64,000 nucleotides of DNA, from the NCBI GenBank assembly GCA_018333525.1, contig JAGXTF010000089.1, positions 1 through 64,000 on the forward strand, read 5' to 3'. Each line of letters opens with the position of its first letter. Within the stretch, counting starts at the first letter, position 1. The notes beneath the pieces were generated by a model. That model saw nothing but the letters and a program-made list of their open reading frames with translations, made no database searches and was not told the DNA's origin. The DNA comes from Bacteroidota bacterium (GTDB lineage Bacteria; Bacteroidota; Bacteroidia; NS11-12g; UBA955). Both the position numbers and the translations under genes were made by a program. Below are positions 17,140 through 27,585 of this stretch, piece after piece.

Positions 17140-18645
17140 ATGGGGGCATTTAAAAAAGTTCTTATTGCCAACCGCGGAGAAATTGCCATTAGGGTAATGC
17201 GCACCTGCCGCGAAATGGGAATTCAAACGGTTGCTGTTTTTAGTGAAGCAGATCAAAAGGCAATGCACATCCGATTTGCGGATGAGGCATATTGTATCGG
17301 CGCCCCTTCCAGTTCCGACAGTTATTTGCGCATGGACCGAATTCTGGAAGTTTGTAAAAAAACCGGTGCAGATGCGGTGCATCCGGGCTATGGATTTTTG
17401 AGCGAAAATGCTGCATTTGCAAAATTGTTAGCCGCCAATAATATTGAATTGATTGGTCCATCTGCCGCTTCTATGGAAATGATGGGCGACAAAATTGCCA
17501 GTAAACAAGCAGTGGAGAAATTCGGTGTTCCGCTGGTTCCCGGAATTAATGAAGCTATCCGCGACGAAAATGAAGCATTGCAGATAGCCAAAGACATTGG
17601 ATTTCCGGTATTGGTAAAAGCAAGTGCCGGCGGTGGTGGAAAGGGAATGCGGATTGTAAACGAAGCATCCGAATTTTTATCGGCGCTGAAAACAGCCAAA
17701 AGCGAAGCAAAAAGTGCATTTGGAGATGACAGTGTTTTCATAGAAAAATATGTGGATGGACCAAGGCATATCGAATTTCAGATTTTGGCCGACAAACATG
17801 GCAATATCTTTCATTTGTTTGAAAGGGAATGCAGCATTCAAAGGCGACACCAAAAGCTGGTGGAAGAAGCGCCAAGTTCCATTTTAACCCCCGAACTGCG
17901 GGAGAAAATGGGAACTGCCGCTGTAAATGTGGCCAGAGCCTGCAATTATCACGGTGCCGGAACAGTAGAATTTTTGGTAAGCAGCAGTGGCGAGTTTTAT
18001 TTTCTGGAAATGAATACCAGGTTACAGGTGGAACACCCTGTTACAGAATGTATAACCGGATTGGATTTGGTAAAAGAACAAATTCTGGTGGCACAAGGTG
18101 GAAAATTAGAATGGAAACAGGAAGAAATAAAAATGCATGGCCACTCTGTGGAACTGCGAATTTGTGCAGAAGATCCCTGGAATAATTTTTTGCCGAGCAC
18201 GGGAATTTTAACACATTATGAAAGGCCTCAGGGTCCGGGAATTCGCGTAGATGATTGTATGGAACCGGGAGCTGAAATACCTATATATTATGACAACATG
18301 CTCGCCAAATTAATTGCATGGGGAGAAAACCGGGAGTTAGCCATTCAGCGTTTGAGAAGGGCAATTGCTGAATTTAAAATCACTGGAATTGAAACTACCT
18401 TGGCGTTTGGTGAATTTGTTCTGAGCCATTCGGATTTTATTCAAGGCAATTTTGACACCCACTTTATTGCTAAAAATTTTAAACCGGATACCATGCAGCC
18501 GGCTGAGTTGGATGACACCGAATTGGAAGCTATTGCAAGTTCTGCAGTTTATTTTTTTAAGAACAATCAGGCGAAAACTCCCTCTAAACCTGTATCTGAA
18601 TCTGAAAACAGTTGGATTAAAAACAGGAAAAAATATTTCAATTAA
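17140..18645 (+). CDS. accC: Biotin carboxylase (acetyl- or acyl-CoA carboxylase subunit)
   Basis: ATP-dependent carboxylation of the biotin of a carrier protein, the first half-reaction of acetyl-CoA (or propionyl-CoA) carboxylase. The 501-residue protein opens with KVLIANRGEIAIRV, has the ATP-grasp glycine loop G164-GGGKG-169, and the catalytic EMNTRLQVEHPVTE. A C-terminal extension of about 50 residues past the usual end (NNQAKTPSK...) carries no biotinyl motif. No biotin carrier or carboxyltransferase gene adjoins it; instead it sits between a TerB-like and a hydroxyacid dehydrogenase gene. AccC of fatty-acid synthesis and the subunit of a propionyl-CoA carboxylase are both possible. Confidence 0.88.
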   Translation: MGAFKKVLIANRGEIAIRVMRTCREMGIQTVAVFSEADQKAMHIRFADEAYCIGAPSSSDSYLRMDRILEVCKKTGADAVHPGYGFLSENAAFAKLLAANNIELIGPSAASMEMMGDKIASKQAVEKFGVPLVPGINEAIRDENEALQIAKDIGFPVLVKASAGGGGKGMRIVNEASEFLSALKTAKSEAKSAFGDDSVFIEKYVDGPRHIEFQILADKHGNIFHLFERECSIQRRHQKLVEEAPSSILTPELREKMGTAAVNVARACNYHGAGTVEFLVSSSGEFYFLEMNTRLQVEHPVTECITGLDLVKEQILVAQGGKLEWKQEEIKMHGHSVELRICAEDPWNNFLPSTGILTHYERPQGPGIRVDDCMEPGAEIPIYYDNMLAKLIAWGENRELAIQRLRRAIAEFKITGIETTLAFGEFVLSHSDFIQGNFDTHFIAKNFKPDTMQPAELDDTELEAIASSAVYFFKNNQAKTPSKPVSESENSWIKNRKKYFN

Positions 18646-18719
18646 AGAGCAAATGTCACAAAATGTCATATTTGCATATTTGCAGTTTACCTTTATAAAT
18701 TAACCTGAATATACCAGCA

Positions 18720-19667
18720 TTGGCACATTCCAAAATTCTTATTGCTGATGACTTCCATCCCCTGTTGATGCAGGAATTGGATAGGGCAGGAATTCCTTTT
18801 GTTTATGAACCGGAGATAAGTGTTGAACAGATTGAGAATTATTTGGAAAATGGAATTGGCGGAATTGTCATTCGCAGCAAAATGCACATGGATCAAAGAC
18901 GCATAGAACTCGGAGCATCCTTAAGATTGATTGCACGAGGTGGCGCCGGAATGGATAATGTGGATGAAGAATTTGCAAAATCAAAAAATATTATTTGTGT
19001 GAATGCAGGTGAGGCAAATAGCGATGCTGTAGGTGAGCATGCCATTGGCATGTTACTCGGGTTGTTTCATAAAATCAGAAAAGGCGATGCTGAAGTAAGA
19101 AATAAAATTTGGGACAGAGAGGGAAATCGCGGGCTGGAGCTCAAGGGGAAAACAGTTGGAATAATCGGATTTGGAAATACCGGCAGCGCTGTTGCAAAAA
19201 AACTCAGCGGTTTTGAAGTGAATATTCTCGCATACGATAAATTTAAATCCGGTTTTGGAAATGCATATGTAAGGGAGACAAATCTGGCGAACATTTTTGA
19301 AAGTGCTGATATTCTGACAATTCACATACCATTAGACAGTCATACAAAACTCATGGTAAATTCAGAATTCATTCATTCATTTGTCAGAAATATTTTTTTA
19401 CTGAATTTATCCAGAGGAGGAATTGTAAAAACGAAAGATGTATTGGATGCGATGAAAACCGGCAAAATTTTGGGTTTTGCGGCCGATGTCTTGGAACACG
19501 AAAATCCGCGTGGGATGGGAGATACAGAGCGTGCATGGTTTGAAGAATTGATTGCCCGTGATGACGTTTTACTGACGCCACATGTTGCCGGTTGGACGAA
19601 AGAAAGTTATGAAAAAATATCTGCGGTTTTGGCGCAAAAAATTTGTGCAGAATGGCCGCGGTTGTAA
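18720..19667 (+). CDS. D-2-hydroxyacid dehydrogenase (phosphoglycerate dehydrogenase-like)
   Basis: A 315-residue NAD-dependent dehydrogenase. The TTG start gives MAHSKILIADDFHPLL, which matches the family N-terminus (xILIxDxxHPLL), and no ATG fits. RGGAGMDNVD leads into the Rossmann domain with VGIIGFGNTGSAVA; the acidic residue of LAYDKF binds the NAD ribose. Catalytic arginine is in LNLSRGG and the histidine in PHVAGWT. The length lacks the C-terminal ACT domain of regulated SerA, so this is the short type; serine synthesis (3-phosphoglycerate oxidation) is likely but other 2-hydroxyacids are possible. It follows accC by 74 bp. Confidence 0.85.
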   Translation: MAHSKILIADDFHPLLMQELDRAGIPFVYEPEISVEQIENYLENGIGGIVIRSKMHMDQRRIELGASLRLIARGGAGMDNVDEEFAKSKNIICVNAGEANSDAVGEHAIGMLLGLFHKIRKGDAEVRNKIWDREGNRGLELKGKTVGIIGFGNTGSAVAKKLSGFEVNILAYDKFKSGFGNAYVRETNLANIFESADILTIHIPLDSHTKLMVNSEFIHSFVRNIFLLNLSRGGIVKTKDVLDAMKTGKILGFAADVLEHENPRGMGDTERAWFEELIARDDVLLTPHVAGWTKESYEKISAVLAQKICAEWPRL

Positions 19668-19886
19668 GTGATGAATTGCTTCGGGGTGTTGAAAGGCACC
19701 TAATTTTTATAGAAAGGGAACTATATGCTAGTATTTCAATTATTTGGTCATAAAATTCCGGGGTACCGGAAGCATGACCGTGACGTGATTTTTCACCTCT
19801 TGGATAATGGTGGAAATTTGGGTAAACTTGCCAACGAAAACGCCCGACGAAATTTGGGTTTTAACCGACGAAAGAAAAAATCATTT

Positions 19887-22800
19887 ATGAGCAAAAAAAT
19901 ACATAAACTGATCCTCTGCTCCCTCTTGTTGTTTGGCGGCTTACAAGCCGTTAAAGCGCAATCCGGATTTGCGGATTTCAGAGTTTTGGTAAAGGATGTA
20001 AAGGACGGAAGACCGGTCAGCGGTGTTTTAATTAGTTTGTACAAGGAAGGTATTCTTGTAGATTCTGATACCACTGATACGGATGGTCGTGCACAATGGG
20101 CCACATTGCAACCTGGTACATATCAGGTTGTCGCAACTAAAGGTCCCTGGGCGGATACCTTGGAAAACTGGCCATTGAATATTGGATTAAATGATGAATG
20201 GAAAGCACAGTATAGTCTGATAAAAACTGCCACCATTAAAGTCGCTAAAAGGCCTGATCCAATCAGCCTTGTCGGTTCAACCTCTTCGGTTTCCGGTGCG
20301 TCATTACTTGGTTCCGGCAGGCGGGGAGTAGATGGATTGATCGCCAGAAACTCGGCTATTTTACAGACACCGCAAGGAATCTCGGTAAGAGGTACAAGGG
20401 CAGATGGTAACGGAACTTTTATTGACGGACAACGCGTAATCGGCGGCGGTGGTGTTGGAAGTTTGGGTACGGAATCCGTATCCGCATTTATCGGCGGTAT
20501 ACCCGCACAATATGGTGACCTTACCGGTGGTGCATTTTCCAGTACTACCAGAAGTGCAACAGAAAAATATGTTACTGCTGTTGAAGGAATTACCAGTTCC
20601 GGTCTGGATCCTTATTCTTATAATACTTTAGAAGGAATGTTCTCCGGTCCGCTATGGATTAAAAAATATAAAGAAGATGGGCAAACCCGCAAATTGGTGA
20701 AACTCGGTTTTGTAATGGATGGTACGGTTGCCTATTACAAAGATCCAAGTCCAACCCGCACCGGTATATATGTAGTGGATGACAATAAACTGAGTGAAGT
20801 TGAACGCAACCCACTTGTATTCACACCAAATGGATTTGTGAGTTCAGCGAGTTATCTCACAGAGAAAGATTTCAAACATTTAAAAGCAAGACCGAATTCT
20901 CCTTTAGCAACAGGTAACTTCTGGGGTAAATTGGAATTCAGACCAACCAAATACATTACTGTAACAGGTTTTGCCAACTATTTTTATAGCCAGGGAAAAG
21001 CGGTAAGCAATAATATTCTGAACTTTAATGCAAATCCAAGAACGGATGCAACAACCTTGCGTTCTTATTTGCAATTCACACAAAACTTTAAGGTGAATAA
21101 AGAAAGCAATATTAAAAGTGCTTTTTATACTATTCGCGCAGATTATCAGAATTCATATTCTGAAACCCGCGATGCCAAACACCTGGATAATATATTTGAT
21201 TACGGATACATCGGAACTTTTACCAGATACCCGATGCCTGTTTTCCAATATTCTTATTACGACCAACAGCAAAATCCCAATCGCCTTCCTAAAACCATGG
21301 TGGACCAATATGGCAATACCGTAACCTTGCGCGATTACTGGGAGCAGGTTGGATATGCGGATACACTGATGACTTTTGACCGCAGTGAATTAAATAAATT
21401 GCGCGCCAATTATACCCAAAACGTATACGATTACTACAAAAGCCGTGGATTTAAGGTAACCAACCAAAATACAGTTTTAGCAAACCAGGGCTTGTTAAAT
21501 GGATATAACCCGGGCGTGGTATATTCTCTTTGGAGCACCCCCGGAACAGTAACTGCAAACTGGAGCAAATCACAAACTGAAAGGGTAGCATTATTTGCAA
21601 TGGGTCAAATGCAGGTGAAACCCAAAACCATCAATGGCCGTGAAAGAACACCGCATGATTTGCAGGCAGGATTCTTTTACGAACAGCAAATTTCCCGCGG
21701 ATATTCTATTGGTGCCAATGGATTGTGGATCCTGATGAACCAATTGATGAACAAACACATTTCCGAACTGGATATGGCACATCCGATATTGAGTTATGAT
21801 GCAAATGGGGTGTTTACAGATACTGTACGCTACAATCGCTTGATAAACTGGAGCGAACAGAGCCATTTCGACAGAGCATTCAGAAACAAACTGATGGAAC
21901 AGGGTTCCACAGATGTTTACGGTAAAAAAGTAGATGAAAGAACTTTTGTAGATATCAACTCCTACAAACCCGGCGATTTCAGTCTGGACATGTTTAATGC
22001 AGATGAACTTTTGAACAATGGTAACGGATTTGTGAGCTATTTCGGCTATGATCATTTGGGTCGCACCGTTAGAGGCAAACCTTCCATAGAGAGCTTTTTG
22101 AATGATAAGGACAAACGCACCATTGGCGCGTTCCAGCCGGTTTATATTGCTGCCTGGTTGCAGGATCAGTTTCAGTTTAAAGATTTAGTTTTCCGTTTGG
22201 GCTTGCGTATGGAACGTTATGATGCGAACCAGAGCGTGCTGAAAGATCCTTATTCTTTATATGCAATTAAAACTGCTGCTGAAGTAAAAACCATTAATGG
22301 TTTGGAAGTTCTGCATCCATCGAATATTGGTGAAGACTTTAAAGTATATGTAAATGATATAACCTCTCCTACTAAAATTGTAGGATACAGAGATGGTGAC
22401 CGTTGGTACAATTCAGATGGAAGTGAACAAAAGAGCCCTGAATTTTTAGCCAACCAAACCAGTAACGGCCGAATCGCACCTTATTTGGTAGATCCTACAA
22501 ACCAAACTCTTACCAAGGATGCGCTTACCGATTACACTCCGGCAATTAATCTGTTACCTCGTATATGGTTTTCTTTCCCATTAGATCCGGGTAAAAAGAC
22601 CTTTTATGTAAGTTATGATGTGCTGGCACAAAGACCAAACAGCGGTGCATCTTTCCTCACTATCGACGAACTTTATTATCTGAAAAACAGACAGGGAGCG
22701 ACCATTTCCAATGGTTCTTTACAGTCCAGAGTAAAAACTGATTACGAAGTGGGTTACAAACAGATTTTTGGTCGCAGACGCAACAGAGGTCTGGAATTGG

Positions 22801-23651
22801 CTGCATCTTACAGCGAAATCCGCAAAGACTTTGGCTTGTATCAGATCAATCAGGGTTATCCGGTTACTTATATTACCTACAGAAACATTGATTTTTCAAC
22901 CATCACCGGCTTCCGTGCCAACATGATTTTTGAAAATATCGGCAAAAACGATAACGGACCTCTTTCCATCCAGGCGAGCTATATGCTGCAATTTGCAGAT
23001 GGAACCGGATCTAATATCAACTCACAGGCAACTCTTATTGCCAGCAACCAGCCTAACCTGCGCAATGTAATTCCATTGGGCGAACTGGATATCAGACACA
23101 ACATCAAAGCATCTGCAACCTGGCAGTGGGCTGGTGGAAGAGATCCCAAAACCCGCAAAAATCTTTATACAGGACCTATTGTAGGTGGTAAGGAGATTTT
23201 GAAATTCACCAGTTTGTCTATTATTGGAAATGGATATAGTGGCACACCGTACACCCCAACTACACAACCAGTGCAGATCGGAGCAGTACAAAGGGCACAA
23301 ATTAAAGGTGTTCCATATGGCGCACGTTTGCCATGGCAGTATACCCTGGATTTGAACCTGACCAAAGGATTCTCCCTTCGCCGCGAAGGCAAGGAAAACC
23401 CATTGGTATTCTATGCATTTGTGTGGGTTCAAAACGTTCTCAACACCAAAAATATTATCAGTGTATTCCCTTATACAGGTCAGCCACAAGACGATGGATT
23501 CTTAACCTCTCCTAACGGACAACAGGTAATCCAGTCGCAGGTTAACGCACAGAGCTATACTGATTTGTATCGCGTATTACTCAACTCCCAAACTGGCAAT
23601 TATGGCTCTCCAAGGCAGATACGCGCAGGTTTAAGGGTAAATTTTAACTAA
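19887..23651 (+). CDS. TonB-dependent receptor-like outer membrane protein
   Basis: A 1254-residue outer-membrane protein. The start at 19887 (MSKKIHK) puts a signal peptide ending AVKAQ at the N-terminus; the 54 upstream in-frame codons are not family-like. Residues about 25-115 form a carboxypeptidase-regulatory-like beta-sandwich (VLVKDVKDGRPVSGVLISLY). A plug-like domain follows (about 135-230), with TPQGISVRGTRADGNGTFIDG and IPAQYGDLTGGAFSS. The remainder is aromatic-rich barrel, ending LRVNFN. It resembles SusC/TonB receptors but no TonB box is certain. It is the first gene of a three-gene run with the T9SS cargo (19-bp gap) and the PorV-like barrel, and lacks a SusD partner. Confidence 0.82.
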   Translation: MSKKIHKLILCSLLLFGGLQAVKAQSGFADFRVLVKDVKDGRPVSGVLISLYKEGILVDSDTTDTDGRAQWATLQPGTYQVVATKGPWADTLENWPLNIGLNDEWKAQYSLIKTATIKVAKRPDPISLVGSTSSVSGASLLGSGRRGVDGLIARNSAILQTPQGISVRGTRADGNGTFIDGQRVIGGGGVGSLGTESVSAFIGGIPAQYGDLTGGAFSSTTRSATEKYVTAVEGITSSGLDPYSYNTLEGMFSGPLWIKKYKEDGQTRKLVKLGFVMDGTVAYYKDPSPTRTGIYVVDDNKLSEVERNPLVFTPNGFVSSASYLTEKDFKHLKARPNSPLATGNFWGKLEFRPTKYITVTGFANYFYSQGKAVSNNILNFNANPRTDATTLRSYLQFTQNFKVNKESNIKSAFYTIRADYQNSYSETRDAKHLDNIFDYGYIGTFTRYPMPVFQYSYYDQQQNPNRLPKTMVDQYGNTVTLRDYWEQVGYADTLMTFDRSELNKLRANYTQNVYDYYKSRGFKVTNQNTVLANQGLLNGYNPGVVYSLWSTPGTVTANWSKSQTERVALFAMGQMQVKPKTINGRERTPHDLQAGFFYEQQISRGYSIGANGLWILMNQLMNKHISELDMAHPILSYDANGVFTDTVRYNRLINWSEQSHFDRAFRNKLMEQGSTDVYGKKVDERTFVDINSYKPGDFSLDMFNADELLNNGNGFVSYFGYDHLGRTVRGKPSIESFLNDKDKRTIGAFQPVYIAAWLQDQFQFKDLVFRLGLRMERYDANQSVLKDPYSLYAIKTAAEVKTINGLEVLHPSNIGEDFKVYVNDITSPTKIVGYRDGDRWYNSDGSEQKSPEFLANQTSNGRIAPYLVDPTNQTLTKDALTDYTPAINLLPRIWFSFPLDPGKKTFYVSYDVLAQRPNSGASFLTIDELYYLKNRQGATISNGSLQSRVKTDYEVGYKQIFGRRRNRGLELAASYSEIRKDFGLYQINQGYPVTYITYRNIDFSTITGFRANMIFENIGKNDNGPLSIQASYMLQFADGTGSNINSQATLIASNQPNLRNVIPLGELDIRHNIKASATWQWAGGRDPKTRKNLYTGPIVGGKEILKFTSLSIIGNGYSGTPYTPTTQPVQIGAVQRAQIKGVPYGARLPWQYTLDLNLTKGFSLRREGKENPLVFYAFVWVQNVLNTKNIISVFPYTGQPQDDGFLTSPNGQQVIQSQVNAQSYTDLYRVLLNSQTGNYGSPRQIRAGLRVNFN

Positions 23652-23670
23652 CAGAAAAAGGAAAACAGAA

Positions 23671-26600
23671 ATGAAACGGCTTATTTTAATATTATCCATG
23701 GCGGGTACAACGGGATTGGCAATGGCCAGACCAATTGTAAACATCAACAGCAAAGCGGGAAAGGTATACGACAACCGGGCTGTGATGTTTGCAAACACTT
23801 GTGAACCCGCAACACAAAGCGCCGATTTGGATATAAACAACGTCAGAACCAAGATCCTAAACGGTGGAGACATGTGGTGGGATTTGAACAATCCCAAGTA
23901 TGAAATTCCCAAAGTAACCGACCCTAATGCAGTGCGAAAACATTCTCTGTTTTCCGGTGCAATTTGGATTGGTGGCAAAGACAATGGAGGAAACCTGAAA
24001 CTTGCGGCAATGACTTACCGCCAGAGGGGTTCAGATTTCTGGCCCGGTCCACTGGAAACCACAACTTCCGCAACCGATCCAACACGTTGTAAAGCTTACG
24101 ATAAAATGTGGAAGATTACCCGCGATGAATTGGAGGATTTCGAAAATAGCAATTATTCCAATATATCTGCAGGTATCCGCGATTGGCCGGGCCCGGACCG
24201 CACAATCAAAAGCGGTTCAGAAGCCGATGCCATGGCTCCATATAAAGAAATTTCAGATCCAACTACTTACAACCCAAATATAGGGGAACACCCGGTTTTG
24301 GATGATAGCAGACCGGCGAGCGAAAATGGAGTAGACAAACAGCCGGATATGTTTATCTGGTGGGTATATAATGATAAAGGAAATATCCACTCTGAAACAC
24401 AGGGCCAGCCCATTGGTGTGGAATGTCAAACTACTGCTTTTGCTTATTCTACGAATGATGAGGTGAATAACATGACCTTTTATACTACCAAAATCATCAA
24501 CCGTGGATTTACAACCTTAAGTGATTGTTACATGGGAGAATGGGTAGATGCCGATTTGGGTAACTACGCGGATGATTATGTTGGTTGCGATGTAGGTAGA
24601 AGTTTAGGCTATTGCTACAACGGTGATGATAATGATGAAGGGGTACTAGGATATGGCCTGAATCCACCATCTGTTGGTGTGGACTATTTTGAAGGACCTA
24701 CCAATGACAGTGGAAACCAAATGGGCCTCAGTCACTTCATGTATTACAACAATGACAATGACCCGGACAGAGGTAACCCGGAAGTAGCGAATGAATTTTA
24801 TAACCTGTTACAGGGCAAATGGCTTCGTGGACAAAATGTAACTTATGGTGGCAATGGTTTTGGTGGTAGCAGACCTTGTAAATATATGTTTCCTGCCAAC
24901 ACTGACCCGGAATTCCCCAATGAGTGCTGGGATGAAAAAAGTGCAGGCAATCCTGCGGCCGACAGAAGGTTTTTGCAATCTACAGGACCATTCAAATTGT
25001 TACCGGGTACTGTTCAGAAAATTACTATAGGTGTTGTTTGGGCCAGAACCACCAGTGGTGGTGCAGGTGCCCCTTGTTTGGGAACCGGCTCACTCGGTCT
25101 TTTACAGTTGGCCAGCGATAAGGCACAAACCTTGTTTAACAATAAATTTAAAATTCTGGATGGACCAAATGCACCAGATGTTGAAATTCAGGAACTCGAG
25201 CAACAGCTGGTATTGAAAATGCTGAATACCCAAAGCGATAAAGTTGAGAATTATACCGAACAATATAAGAATGCCAATAACGAAATTAAGACCTACAAAT
25301 TTGAAGGATATCTGGTGTACCAATTGAAAGATGGTACCGTAAATACAGGTGATTTGGAAAATGTAGATAAAGCGCGTTTGCTGTATCAGTGTGATTTATA
25401 TAATAACCGTGACCAGATCATCAACAGAGTATTTGATCCAAAATTAAATGCGTTGATTCCGGTAGAAAAAGTAGATGGGGCAAATAAAGGATTACAACAT
25501 AGTCTGAATATTACCAGAGACCTTTTTGCAACTACCGGAAATACAGATCTGGTAAACTTCAAAACCTATTACTATATGGTGTTGTCTTATTCCATAATTT
25601 CTGATGATCCACAACAAACAGATCCGAACCAGTTTCTGGCAGGACGCAGAAATATAAAAGTTTATAAAGGCATCCCACATAAAACAGAGCCCGAGCAAAA
25701 TGGTACCATTCTGAATTCAGGATATGGCAGCGGTCCAATGCTGAAACGTATTGAAGGACGCGGAAATGGTGGTAATGTGCTCGAGTTTTCTGATGAAACA
25801 ATTAAAGAGATTTTAGCCAACAATTGGTCTGCCAATCCGGTATATCTGGGTGGACAAGGTCCGGTTAAGGTTAAAGTAGTGGATCCACTAAAAGTTCCAA
25901 AAGCTGAATTTGAGCTATATGTGCGTGAAAATAAAGCCTCAGTTGTAAAAGGATTAAAAGATTCCATGACCGGAAACGCGAATTGGGTTCTGGTAAATAA
26001 AACTACCGGAGATTCTATATTCTCTGATGCCATCATTCGCAACCAATTTGAATCGGTTCAGGGTGTAAGAGCTGCATCCAATCCGACCAAGCAAACTTTG
26101 GCAGATTGGGGCTTGAGCATTGAATGGACCCAGGTAACCAATCCGGGAGAAAATACGCTTGGTGAGCCAACCAATGGTTTGGTTAGTTGGTCCGTAGAGT
26201 GGGAAGACAATGGCAAACAATGGTTAACGGCTATTGCGGATAACAATTCCGTTGCAACAGCAACCGCACCACAAAAATGGCCAAACTGGATTCGTTCGGG
26301 TCAAAATGGAAGAAATTCGACATTTGATCCATATATACATAGCTTTTTTAAAGTTTCACCAAATGATACCGCCTTCGATCCAACCGGTGCCTATGAAGGG
26401 ATTTGGAATGGAAGAATTGGGCCATATGCACTTGCTGCAAGAGCAGAATATAGTGCCGCCACTGGGAATAATACTTATGGTCCGGCGTGGGTAACCAGTG
26501 GATTACAGGACAATCCGCTCAGTGAGTTAGCCAGCATTGAACTTGTAATTACTCCGGACAAGAGCAAATGGTCCAGATGCCCAATTTTTGAAGCAGCGGA

Positions 26601-27561
26601 TCATGAGGTAAAAGGGCTTACAGAAGGGGGTATGGATAAGTTAAATATGCGATGGGGCAAGTCTAAGGATAAAAATGGCGCCGATCAAGGAGGACAAGGC
26701 TTAGGTTATTTCCCTGGATATGCCATCAATAAGGAAACAGGTGAGCGTTTGGTAATTGCATTTAGTGAGGATTCTTATCTGGAGGGTGAAAATGGACGTG
26801 ATATGCTTTGGAACCCAACCAGTACCGTCTACAACGACAATGGAAATTACCCTGTAATTGGCGGCAAACACTTCATTTACATTTTTGGAACCGGCTACAG
26901 CATGGTAACCCGTGCTGTGAAAGGTGAAAGATATTTGGGCGAAGATGATGCCAATTTCCAGAGATTTAGAGATGCTTGTTTGCCAGGTGCAGCTGGAGGA
27001 ATTGCAAATTTATTTGAGAAAAGAAGACTGTTTTCACAATGCATGTGGGTTATTCCTACCTATATGGTAGCAGGCTATAACATGAATGATGGAGTACCAC
27101 CGACTTGGGTAAAATTCAATATCAACGTGAAAAAGGCTTATACCACCTATTCAACCGGATCCGCAAGGAATAATGACCGCCCTTTCTACACTTTTAGCAC
27201 CAATGAAATTGCTCCATCTGTAAGCAACGAAAACGGCAAGAAAAGTCTGGATCTGGTGAATGTTGTTCCAAACCCATACCGCGCATACAGCCAGTATGAA
27301 ACAAGTCCGATTGACAGCAGGGTAAAAATTACCAACCTGCCACCGGAGTGCACCGTTAGCATTTTCGATATGGGTGGTAACCTCATCCGTCGCATTAACA
27401 AGGCAGATGAAAATACTTTTGTGGATTGGGATTTGAAAAACAACAACAACGTTCCAATTTCGAGTGGCCTGTATCTCATACACGTCAAATCCAAAGACCT
27501 GGGTGAGAAAATAATTCGCTGGTATGGCATTATGCACAGCATTGACCTGGACACTTATTGA
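23671..27561 (+). CDS. Large T9SS-exported surface protein with type A sorting domain
   Basis: A 1296-residue exported protein. The signal peptide MKRLILILSMAGTTGLAMA precedes a mature chain beginning RPIVN. The long body contains FANTCEP, FSGAIWIGG, and an aspartate-rich GYCYNGDDNDEGVLGYGLN segment, all without a recognised catalytic domain. The last 90 residues form a type A T9SS sorting domain: VVPNPYRAYSQYE, VSIFDMGGNLIRRI, VPISSGLYLIHVKS. The protein is therefore expected to cross the outer membrane through the type IX system and be displayed or released. It lies between a TonB-receptor-like gene and a PorV-like gene with gaps of 19 and 24 bp, suggesting the three form a dedicated surface complex. 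Function otherwise unknown. Confidence 0.8.
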   Translation: MKRLILILSMAGTTGLAMARPIVNINSKAGKVYDNRAVMFANTCEPATQSADLDINNVRTKILNGGDMWWDLNNPKYEIPKVTDPNAVRKHSLFSGAIWIGGKDNGGNLKLAAMTYRQRGSDFWPGPLETTTSATDPTRCKAYDKMWKITRDELEDFENSNYSNISAGIRDWPGPDRTIKSGSEADAMAPYKEISDPTTYNPNIGEHPVLDDSRPASENGVDKQPDMFIWWVYNDKGNIHSETQGQPIGVECQTTAFAYSTNDEVNNMTFYTTKIINRGFTTLSDCYMGEWVDADLGNYADDYVGCDVGRSLGYCYNGDDNDEGVLGYGLNPPSVGVDYFEGPTNDSGNQMGLSHFMYYNNDNDPDRGNPEVANEFYNLLQGKWLRGQNVTYGGNGFGGSRPCKYMFPANTDPEFPNECWDEKSAGNPAADRRFLQSTGPFKLLPGTVQKITIGVVWARTTSGGAGAPCLGTGSLGLLQLASDKAQTLFNNKFKILDGPNAPDVEIQELEQQLVLKMLNTQSDKVENYTEQYKNANNEIKTYKFEGYLVYQLKDGTVNTGDLENVDKARLLYQCDLYNNRDQIINRVFDPKLNALIPVEKVDGANKGLQHSLNITRDLFATTGNTDLVNFKTYYYMVLSYSIISDDPQQTDPNQFLAGRRNIKVYKGIPHKTEPEQNGTILNSGYGSGPMLKRIEGRGNGGNVLEFSDETIKEILANNWSANPVYLGGQGPVKVKVVDPLKVPKAEFELYVRENKASVVKGLKDSMTGNANWVLVNKTTGDSIFSDAIIRNQFESVQGVRAASNPTKQTLADWGLSIEWTQVTNPGENTLGEPTNGLVSWSVEWEDNGKQWLTAIADNNSVATATAPQKWPNWIRSGQNGRNSTFDPYIHSFFKVSPNDTAFDPTGAYEGIWNGRIGPYALAARAEYSAATGNNTYGPAWVTSGLQDNPLSELASIELVITPDKSKWSRCPIFEAADHEVKGLTEGGMDKLNMRWGKSKDKNGADQGGQGLGYFPGYAINKETGERLVIAFSEDSYLEGENGRDMLWNPTSTVYNDNGNYPVIGGKHFIYIFGTGYSMVTRAVKGERYLGEDDANFQRFRDACLPGAAGGIANLFEKRRLFSQCMWVIPTYMVAGYNMNDGVPPTWVKFNINVKKAYTTYSTGSARNNDRPFYTFSTNEIAPSVSNENGKKSLDLVNVVPNPYRAYSQYETSPIDSRVKITNLPPECTVSIFDMGGNLIRRINKADENTFVDWDLKNNNNVPISSGLYLIHVKSKDLGEKIIRWYGIMHSIDLDTY

Positions 27562-27585
27562 TGTAAAATAGAAAAAGAGAAAAAA

